Shown here: one piece after another, positions 56,512 through 64,000 of the stretch
Layout: the number at the start of each line of letters is the position of its first letter
Numbering within the stretch: position 1 is the stretch's first letter
From: Anastatus disparis
Lineage: Eukaryota; Arthropoda; Insecta; Hymenoptera; Eupelmidae
Assembly: GCA_017163975.1 (NCBI GenBank)
Contig: JAFFSR010000017.1
Coordinates: 1,178,001 to 1,242,000 of the forward strand
Length of the DNA: 64,000 nucleotides
Direction: 5' to 3'
Notes under the pieces: model-generated
The model's database searches: none
What the model was told of the DNA's origin: nothing
The model's input: only the letters and a program-made list of their open reading frames with translations
Program-made: the position numbers and the translations under genes

Positions 56512-56892
56512 GAAGGGGCCGAACTATCTGTCTTTGTCTAATAGCGTTTTTCATCATTTATGTAAAGACTATCCGGTATAACAAGAAAAAAATAGCAGCC
56601 CCCGCTAGATATTAGTATGATTAGTAAATTTTGTAATAACAACCAAATTTTTTCACTGCGTAGTTTTTGAATAATTAGAGACCTACCAAAAAAAGATAGG
56701 TTATATTCTAGATTGCTAGTAGGTCTCTAATTAGTCAAAAACTATGCGGTAAAAAATTTGGTTGTTATTACAAAATTTACTAATCATACTAATATCTAGC
56801 GGTGGCTGCTATTTTTTTCTTGTTATACCGGATAGTGTTTACATAAATGATGAAAAACGCTATTAGACAAAGACAGATAGTTCGGCCCCTTC
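56512..56892. mobile_element. 381-bp palindromic TTAA MITE (ends GAAGGGGCCGAAC)
   Basis: TTAA at 56508-56511 and 56893-56896. The two arms are almost perfect inverted copies; subterminal CTGTCTTTGTCTAAT echoes the other TTAA palindromes. Confidence 0.9.
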
Positions 56893-56896
56893 TTAA

Positions 56897-57243
56897 AGAC
56901 TAATTACTACTATTATGTTAAAGTAAAACATTAAGACTTTTATTTTTCTCCCGCACATATCTCTTACGACTTTTAATATACTTATACATATATACACACA
57001 TACACATACATACATACACGTACTCTCATCCACATGCAGTCATACAAATACACACATACACATCCACACATATGGTTTATGACATAATTTCATTATAATC
57101 AGAGCCTAGTTTTGACTAGCTTCTAGACAAAAGAAAGAATTTCTTTAATGACTAACATTACAAATATTATATTGAAGTAAAATATCAAGACTTTCTTTTT
57201 CTTCCGCGTATATCTTTTTCACTTATATATATATATATATTTA
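56897..57243. other. Non-coding, with ACACAT and TA short repeats
   Basis: Contains CACATACACA-rich stretches at 56990-57070 and (TA)n near 57225-57240. No gene. Confidence 0.6.
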
Positions 57244-57315
57244 TACAGGGGGACCTATTTTGAATGCCCCACCCAAATATTTCAAATAGAAATCATTTCT
57301 GAAAAAAACTTTTAA

Positions 57316-57699
57316 CGGCAGGCCGGAGTAGAACCTGATACCGACCGAGTAACAATTGAGTTGTTTGTTATTTACTCAAGTATTAATCGGTGTATCTTCA
57401 AAATAAAGGTTGATGGCAATAGATATTATTATTATGAATATCTATGCACAAGAAAAAAAAAATCTACCGATTTGTTTTTGAGAAAAGTAAGGAACGCCGA
57501 AGTAAAAGATTATGTTTATAATATTTTTGCGTTCCTTACTTTTCTCAAAAACAAAGCGATAGATTTTTTTTTCTTGTGCATAAATATTTGTAATAATAAT
57601 ATCTATTGCGCTTAACCTTCAATTTGCAGATACACCGATTAATACTTGAGTAAATAACAAAAATGCCAATTAGACAAGGACAGCGAATCCGGCCTGCTC
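57316..57699. mobile_element. 384-bp palindromic TTAA MITE, family A copy 3
   Basis: TTAA at 57312-57315 and 57700-57703; it interrupts the left inverted repeat of the Tc1/mariner element, whose right arm shows the equivalent unoccupied place (CTTTTTAGACAAAAG). Confidence 0.9.
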
Positions 57700-57719
57700 T
57701 TAAGACATAAGTTGTAAGG

Positions 57720-58233
57720 TTTGAGAGGGGTCATCTTTTGGTGACCATGATCATCATAGTCAGCATGGGTAAAGTTAATTTTTTTAAATAAGAACCCCAA
57801 ACTCTGACACCGGAAATGAAAAGAGCGGAAAATTTGACGTCCAAGTATGTCCTTAACCATGACCATGACCATGATCATCATCGTCAGCATGGGTCAAATT
57901 AATTTTTTCAAATGGGAACCTCTAACTTTGACTCCAATAATAAAAAGAGCGGAAAATTGTACGTCCAAGTATGTTAACCATGACCATGATTATGATGGCC
58001 AGCATTGGTCTAATCGATTTTTTTAACTGAAAACCCGTAATTTTCACCCTGGGAACAACAAAAATGGAAAATTTTATGTCCAAGTATAACCCTTACCAAG
58101 ACCATTACCATGACTATCATGGTCAGTATAGGACGATTTGATTTTCTCTAAGTGGAAAGCCTAGTTTTGACTCTGAAAAAGAGCGGTATCTTCTACGTCC
58201 GTATATGATCTTGACCGTGATCTTAAAGGTCAT
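57720..58233. repeat. About 130-bp tandem units rich in ACCATGACCATGATCAT
   Basis: Four units each carry a CCATGA/GATCAT run, TCAGCATGGGT, and then GGAAAATT(T/G)(T/G)ACGTCCAAGTATG with variation. They form part of the left inverted repeat of the Tc1/mariner element; one to two inverted units occur at 62265-62460. Confidence 0.85.
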
Positions 58234-58237
58234 TTAA

Positions 58238-58637
58238 GAGTCCGCTGTATCTCTGTCCTTTTCTAATTGAAAAATTGACTTTTTTCCCAAAATTAGCAAC
58301 AAGAGGCAAAAATAAAGAGATGGTTTCGATGTGTTTAATAAAATGTAATATTTTCTTTGATTAGTATGAATTAATTTTATTGCTTCGTTTTTAAGAAAAG
58401 TTGGGATAACTTAAAAAATTAGAAATTAGTGTCAAATAATGGGATTTTCAAGTTATTCCAACTTTTCTTGAAAATAAAGCGGTGGAATTAAATTATTCTT
58501 ATCAGAGAAAATATTGCTTTCTATTACACGAATCGAAACCATCTCTTTATTTCTGCCTGAAGCTATTAGTTTTTATAAAAAATAAATTTTAAATAGATTC
58601 GGTAAAACAGGTAACTGTGTCGGTATACAGCTGACTC
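58238..58637. mobile_element. 400-bp palindromic TTAA MITE, family B copy 1
   Basis: TTAA at 58234-58237 and 58638-58641. The left end is GAGTCCGCTGTATCTCTG; the right end, inward, is GAGTCAGCTGTATACCGAC. First of four elements placed end to end. Confidence 0.9.
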
Positions 58638-58641
58638 TTAA

Positions 58642-59026
58642 CAGCAGGCCGAAGTAGAACCTGATACCGACCGAGTAGCAATTGAGTTTTTTGTTATTTA
58701 CTCAACTATTAATCAGTGTATCTTCAAATTAAAAGTTAAGCGCAATAGATATTATTATAATAAACATTTATGCACAAGAAGAAAAAATTCTACCGCTTTG
58801 TTTTTGAGAAAAGTAAGGAACGCCGAGGTGAAAGTTTATGTTTATAATATTTTCGCGTTCCTTACTTTTCTCAAAAACAAATCGGTAGATTTTTGTTTTC
58901 TTGTGCATACATATTTGTAATAATAATATCTATTGCGCTTAACCTTCAATTTGCAGATACACCGATTAATACTTGAGTAAATAACGAAAATCTCAATTAG
59001 ACAAGGACAGCGAATCCGGCCTGCTC
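58642..59026. mobile_element. 385-bp palindromic TTAA MITE, family A copy 4
   Basis: Shares the TTAA at 58638-58641 with its left neighbour and that at 59027-59030 with its right neighbour. Ends CAGCAGGCCGAAGTAG and, inward, GAGCAGGCCGGATTCGC. Confidence 0.9.
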
Positions 59027-59030
59027 TTAA

Positions 59031-59414
59031 CGGCAGGCCGGAGTAGAACCTGATACCGACCGAGTAACAATTGAGTTGTTTGTTATTTACTCAAGTATTA
59101 ATCGGTGTATCTTCAAAATAAAGGTTGATCGCAATAGATATTGTTATTATGAATATCTATGCACAAGAAAAAAAAATCTACCGATTTGTTTTTGAGAAAA
59201 GTAAGGAACGCCGAATTAAAAGATTATGTTCATAATATTTTCGCGTTCCTTACTTTTCCCCAAAACAAAGCGATAGATTTTTTTTTTCTTGTGCATAAAT
59301 ATTTATAATAATAATATCTATTGCGCTTAACGTTCAATTTGCAGATACACCGATTAATACTTGAGTAAATAACAAAAATGCCAATTAGACAAGGACAGCG
59401 AATCCGGCCTGCTC
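59031..59414. mobile_element. 384-bp palindromic TTAA MITE, family A copy 5
   Basis: Shares TTAA at 59027-59030 and 59415-59418 with its neighbours. Same orientation as copy 4. Confidence 0.9.
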
Positions 59415-59418
59415 TTAA

Positions 59419-59808
59419 GAGGACGCTGTATCTCTCTATCCTTTTCTAATTAAAAAATGTAAATTTTTGGGAAAACTAGTTATTATTGATAGAAATTAAG
59501 GGTTGTCCGCTACTTGTTTAGTAAAAATTAATATTTTCTCTGATGAGGACCAACTAATTTTGTTGCTTTTTTTTCAAGTAAAGTTTGACATACTTAAATA
59601 ACGTATTCTCTAGCCTTACTTAGGATTTTGTAAGTATGTCAAACTTTACTTGAAAAAAAAGCAACAAAATTAATTGGTCCTCATCAGAGAAAATATTACT
59701 TTTTACTAAACAAGTAGCGGACAACCTTTAATTTCTATCAAGAATCACTAGATTTTCAAAAAACTTACATTTTTCAATTAGAAAAGGATAGAGAGATACA
59801 GCGTCCCC
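59419..59808. mobile_element. 390-bp palindromic TTAA MITE (ends GAGGACGCTGTATC)
   Basis: TTAA at 59415-59418 and 59809-59812. The arms are inverted with few differences (GAGGACGCTGTATCTCTC / mirrored GGGGACGCTGTATCTCTC). Last of the four chained elements. Confidence 0.9.
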
Positions 59809-59812
59809 TTAA

Positions 59813-60517
59813 GGACAAATAAAATTTTCAATCTGGAGTGCCTAATTTTGATCTCGTAAATGAAAGATAATAAACTAAAGTTAATCTAAACTTAAATAAA
59901 AAATGTTTATAGGCTGCAAAGTTATTTTTGTTAATTTTTGTATAAACTAATATTCGGTAATTTTACGATATTTCAACGACGAACTTTGCACACTCGTTTG
60001 TCTACTTGAAAAACTAATTTCCTTAATATTTCAGCTCATTTGACTAAAAATAGCGTACACTAAGCATGTTTCGATTTTTCGCTATTTTTTTTCAATTTTT
60101 TTACTTTCTCTTTCTTTTTTTTCTAGGAACAAAATTAATAATGTCTCAAAAATATTCCAATATATGTACAATACGGAGCTTCAAAAAAATTAGTCCATAA
60201 AATTTAGCGCAAAAAAAAAGTTTTAAATTTAAATAAGACAAAAATTAGGTTCTTCATATATGCGACGAAAATAATTGTTTTATAGATTATTGTATTATCT
60301 TTTTTTTCCCCGCAGTTTTCTGGAAATTATATTTTCGACGCAGTTATAAAAATAAAACATTTTTTGTGGTGAATGTTTTACTATGATTGTCTTCGCTGGC
60401 AGCGGCGATATAACATTGCAATACGAGAACGTCAATTATTTTTATTACAGAAAATATTTCGGAATATTTTTTTTTTTTTAATTTTATTGACTTTTTGTAT
60501 ATCAGTTCACAAATAAA
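59813..60517. other. AT-rich leader of the Tc1/mariner transposase
   Basis: No gene or repeat is recognised. It ends just before the transposase ATG at 60518. Confidence 0.4.
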
Positions 60518-61983
60518 ATGTCTGATTATATAATAAGCGAAATTGTAGATATCCTATTAATTTTGGGAGAATGTAGAATAATTTATCGTACAGCTGCACG
60601 ATTATATCAGGAGCGGTGCCCTGATGGAAATCATCATCCAGACCGTAGAACAATTCGTATAATTAAACAGCGTGAATGGGAGGCACCACCAAGGGCGAGA
60701 CAACGTTGAAGAACTATGACTATCGAGAGGAATGCCGCTCGAGTCCTGGTAGTACTTACTTTGGTTGATTTAAAACCCCACATTTCAACTAGAAAGATTG
60801 CTGTACAATCTGGAATTCCAAGACAAACTGTAAGAAGAATTTTAAAACTGCATTGGTTTTATCCATACCACATAACTTTGCATCAAGAGTTAATGAAACA
60901 TGATTTTCAGAGAAGGCGACGATTTTGTGAATGGGCACGAGAAAGATTGCAAAACGATCCACAATTTTTTCACTACGTCATGTTTTCGGACGGAGCAGCC
61001 TTTCATAACATAGGTGAACTTAACCGACACAATTGTCACTATTATTCTATTCACAATCCTCATTGGCGTATGTCAATCAATCACCAAAATAGGTGGAATC
61101 TCACGGTTTGGTGTGGTATCGTTAATGGTTACCTTATTGAACCCTATTTTATCGATGGGATCGTTAAGAGTCCGCTGTATCCCTGTCCTTTTCTAATTAA
61201 AAAATTGACTTTTTTCCCAAAATTAGCAACAAGAGGCAAAAATAAAGAGATGGTTTCGATGTGTTTAATAAAATGTAATATTTTCTTTGATTAGTATGAA
61301 TTAATTTTATTTCTTCGTTTTTAAGAAAAGTTGGAATAACTTAAAAAATTAGAAATTAGTGTCAAATAATGGGATTTTAAAGTTATTCCAACTTTTCTTG
61401 AAAATAAAGCGGTGGAATTAAATTATTCTTATCAGAGAAAATATTGCTTTTTATTACACGAATCGAAACCATCTCTTTATTTCTGCCTGAAGCTATTAGT
61501 TTTTATAAATAAATTTTAAATAGATTCGGTAAAACAGGTAACTGTGTCGGTATACAGCTGACTCTTAATGGTAATAATTATCTTGATTTTTCGACTAATG
61601 AATTGCCAAATTTATTGGAGAATGTTGATCTTGAAACAAGAGGTTTCATGTGGTTTCAACATAATGGGACACCTGCTTACAGAAGTAACATAGTTCAGAA
61701 TTATGTAAATCAAACATACCACAATAAGTAGATAGGTATGGGTCGTGATGATAATCATGTTGAATGGCCCGCTCAATTTCCAGATCTCACGAGCCCTGAT
61801 TTCTATCTATGGGGATTTTTAAAATACAATCTGTATGAAGAAGCTCTGACTACTAGAGAAAATATGATTTAACGAATCATTAATTTTTGCCAAAATATAC
61901 CAAAGCATGTGCTTTTATCTACTGTCCGAAGCTTCCAAAGAAGAGTCAAACTATGCATTCATAATAATGGCTGTATTTTTTAA
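60518..61983 (+). pseudogene. Tc1/mariner-type transposase with DUF4817-like start, broken
   Basis: ATG at 60518 opens a helix-turn-helix start (GECRIIYRTAARLYQERCPD, then HHPDRRTIRI), stops at TGA 60707-60709, and resumes in the same frame. The second DNA-binding part reads GIPRQTVRRILKLHWFYPY. The first catalytic region is YVMFSDGAAF at about 60978. A 397-bp TTAA element sits at 61168, between the reading YFIDGIV and NGNNYLDF, which join in frame over one TTAA. The second catalytic box reads WFQHNGTPAY, with Asn where the family has Asp, and the third region is FPDLTSPDFYLWGFLKYNL. Two more stops occur near 61731 and 61870. The protein is dead through a nonsense codon, the insertion and the lost Asp. 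Confidence 0.85.
61168..61564. mobile_element. 397-bp palindromic TTAA MITE, family B copy 2, inside the transposase
   Basis: TTAA at 61164-61167 and 61565-61568. Nearly identical to 58238-58637, differing by a few substitutions and a short deletion near the right side, so both copies are young or recently exchanged. Confidence 0.9.
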
Positions 61984-62034
61984 CATTTAATTAGATAAAA
62001 GAATAATTGGTAATGCTATTATCAACTAAGCCAA

Positions 62035-62250
62035 GAGATTCCCGGTCTTGCCTTAACTAGCTGGGCTAGAATTCTTGCCTTAATCGGCCGGAATCTTTCC
62101 GGTCTTGCCTTAACTAGCTAAGCCAGAATTCTTGCCTTCATCGGCTGGAATCCTTCCGTCTTGCCTGAATCAGCTGGGCAAGGATTCTTGCCTTAATCGG
62201 CCGGAATCCGCCTGATCTTAGCTTCATCAGTCGAGCCAATATTCCCATAT
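62035..62250. repeat. GC-rich minisatellite, about 57-bp unit of two half-units
   Basis: CGGTCTTGCCTTAACTAGCT and AATTCTTGCCTTAATCGGCC alternate over about three and a half units, with decay at the right. Confidence 0.85.
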
Positions 62251-62264
62251 TAAAAAATCATCTT

Positions 62265-62460
62265 GAACAATGCTAGCCATCATCGTCATGATCATGGTTA
62301 AGGGCATACTTGGACATAAAATTTTCCATTCTTTCCAATCTCGGAGTGAAAGTTAGGGGTTGTTATTTGAAAAAATTAACTTGACATATGCTGACCATGA
62401 TGATCATGGTCAGGTTATGGTCATGGTGACCAAAAGATGACCCTTTCCAAACCTTACAAC
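62265..62460. repeat. Right-arm units of the Tc1/mariner satellite inverted repeat
   Basis: CATGATCATGGTTAAGG, CATACTTGGACATAAAATTTTCC and TGACCAAAAGATGACCC are inverted versions of text in the left arm (57720-58233). Fewer units than on the left. Confidence 0.8.
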
Positions 62461-62544
62461 TTTTGTCTAAAAAGTTTTTCTCAGAAATGCTTTCTAAAAA
62501 AAAGGTTTTCTGAAGGGTGATTATTTCCGCATATTTTATTTGTG

Positions 62545-63538
62545 TATAATCCCAAGGGACTTTGATGGATCTTCAAACTTCCGAATTTTATTTTCGAATA
62601 CTTAAATCTGAAGCGAAAAAAAATGTTACTAACTTTTTTGGAACCCTTTTAGTTGAGATATAAATGCAATGCGTTGATAATTTAAAAAAAAAATATAAAA
62701 TTTTTCCGATTTTAGCATTTTTTAGAGTCATAAGTAACCTAACAGCCTCATTAACGCAACAGATAATGATAGCTTACTTCAAAACCTTTAAAATAATTGG
62801 TGACAAAACTCTTTAGAGCCTAAGGATCATGAGATACAGCTATTTTAAGTTTGAAAAAATGTATAGGTATCAAAATCTAGCGTCATGTATTTTTTTCATA
62901 AATTGAAATGTCAATATTTTTTATCTTCCTTAATCTTCTGAGCTCTGTGACAGCTTAAATGAAAGCTGTTGACAATGACTACTATCATATTGGATATAAA
63001 ATGACAGATTAGTGATGGTCATGATTATGGTCATATAATTACTATACACTGTGAGTATAGCATAAGATCAAACTAAATGAAACGCTATTCGACTAATGTT
63101 GTGGCAGAAATATTAAAATATTTCGTTTTGATACTTTTGAATTTTAATTGCAATTTTAATTGCAACTATAACTGTAAAATGTTTAAAGCAAATCATTAAT
63201 ATTTTAGATCAATTTTTTTTAAATCTAATTTAAAACATACGAAAGTGTAAAGTGAATTTATAATTGATGGAAAAAATTATTATAAACAAGTGTTGTTGAA
63301 ATGGATAGCAGATATATAGATAAATAAATTTAGTCATATTGAAAAATTACAGTTTAGTAAGTGTTAAATGTAAAGTAAAAATGTGCAAATTCTAAGTATG
63401 AATATAGGCCGATGATTTGACAAAAGTTCTCAAAATATTTGGTTTTAATACTTCTAAACCGAAACTATAAATTTAATTGCAACTACAACTGTAAAAAGTT
63501 TTAAACGAATCAGTAATATTTTAAATAAGTATTTTAAA
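62545..63538. repeat. AT-rich stretch with a 100-bp direct repeat
   Basis: About 63108-63210 and 63430-63530 are related direct copies (AATTGCAACTATAACTGTAAAA versus AATTGCAACTACAACTGTAAAA and neighbours). No gene. TGATGGTCATGATTATGGTCAT near 63013 echoes the satellite motif of the Tc1/mariner ends, so that element or a relative may reach further right than I placed it. Confidence 0.5.
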
Positions 63539-64000
63539 GAGCCGCGGTTGCTCAGGGGCTAGAGCATCCGACTCTCACGCAGAGGGCCGGGGTTCGAATC
63601 CCGGTGAGGTCGGGATTTTTTTCTCCATTTTTCAATTTAAATATTGAAAGTGGAGGATGTCCCAAACTCACTGACACCGCGGTGGACCACCCTCGAGAGA
63701 CTTTTTTCGGTTTTAACAAAAACCAACGAAAGTCACTCGAGGGCCGGTAAGGTAGAACGTGACTGCTCCACTATTATAGTTGAGCCAGACCATTCTGCCG
63801 GGTAGGTGTTGAGCTCCCGATGCGCTAAAAAGGATGGGTTGAATGATGCTCCCCGCCCAAGTAGGCCTGCACGATCGAGCACCACCTACAGAAGTTAGGG
63901 GAAATCGAGGCATGTTTTCGAACGCGAAAACACCGAAATACAAAGGTGGTCGAGGTGTCACTTACTAGGTAAAACAGGCTGTAGGTGGATAAACCCCATA
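63539..64000 (+). mobile_element. tRNA-headed SINE or related retroelement, running off the window
   Basis: The head 63539-63614 has an A-box-like TTGCTCAGGGGCTAGAGC and a perfect B box GGTTCGAATCC with a T-stem CCGGG/CCCGG. The acceptor ends do not pair and the anticodon arm is irregular, so it is not a functional tRNA. The following 390 bp is much richer in GC than the neighbourhood, includes ACTCACTGACACCGCGGTGG, and reaches the right edge without an end. The long body may be a composite or an unusually long SINE. Confidence 0.6.

Larger units (their letters stand above)
57246..62544. mobile_element. 5.3-kb Tc1/mariner element with satellite-bearing inverted ends
   Basis: After TA at 57244-57245 the left end begins CAGGGGGACCTATTTTGAAT. 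At the right, before TA at 62545-62546, the mirrored end is diverged but shares the (T/A)CACCC and AGAAA(T/G)CATTTCTGA(G)AAAAAC blocks. Then AAGTTGTAAGGTTTG and GGGTCATCTTTTGGTGACCATGA-type text (57709-57755) are mirrored at about 62410-62465. A DUF4817-type transposase lies inside (60518-61983). Six TTAA palindromes have inserted within. The outermost bases are less certain than the inner mirror. Confidence 0.65.

Noticed and set aside
63539..63614. Functional tRNA gene
   Set aside because: The T-arm and B box are good, but the acceptor stem does not pair and the anticodon arm is irregular. It fits a SINE head better.

Overview
The window is AT-rich, intron-containing animal DNA, most likely from an insect. 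The protein families seen (DUF4806-type, DUF4817-type Tc1/mariner, insect Mutator-like transposases, tRNA-headed SINEs, abundant TTAA and TA miniature elements) suit a hymenopteran such as a parasitoid wasp, but the species cannot be fixed from sequence. I see no clear ordinary host gene: nearly everything interpretable is mobile-element sequence, much of it nested.

The centrepiece is one very large, apparently young DNA transposon at 4316-26495 (22.18 kb). It has near-identical 3.41-kb terminal inverted repeats (4316-7728 and 23085-26495) and a 3-bp target duplication TAT. Its two genes point away from each other toward the two arms. The plus-strand gene (start about 19624, main exon 20624-22708) is a CACTA/EnSpm-like (CMC group) DDE transposase. 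The minus-strand gene (7934-12678) has eight exons whose splice phases all agree. It gives an intact 583-residue protein with two copies of an AVP..W / CYWP domain and a DUF4806-like C-terminus. The outer 0.5 kb of each arm is packed with GTACGT-type motifs. The arrangement recalls the TnpA/TnpD two-gene logic of plant En/Spm, here in a giant animal element.

Left of it (1-4.2 kb) are the end of an F54H12.2-like gene, two decayed tandem copies of a small Cys/His protein, and a Helitron-type PIF1 helicase pseudogene split by a 606-bp CACTG foldback. Right of it (26.5-33.8 kb) are a SINE with a perfect 16-bp target duplication, minisatellites, TTAA elements, and a two-ORF minus-strand pair of unknown function.

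From 33.9 to 45.9 kb lie remains of a virus-like self-synthesising element (Polinton/Maverick-like): an acidic protein and two separated parts of a protein-primed type-B DNA polymerase with a degenerate catalytic motif. Between the polymerase parts sit a 3.74-kb inverted-repeat element carrying a 281-bp satellite array, LTR-like repeats, and a 1-kb palindrome with a further element inside one arm.

From 46 to 64 kb are foldbacks, two Mutator-like transposase pseudogenes, a broken Ty3/gypsy element, and a 5.3-kb Tc1/mariner element with satellite-bearing inverted repeats. That element holds four TTAA palindromes placed end to end sharing single TTAA sites, plus two more separate ones, one of which interrupts its transposase. 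A tRNA-headed SINE runs off the right edge.
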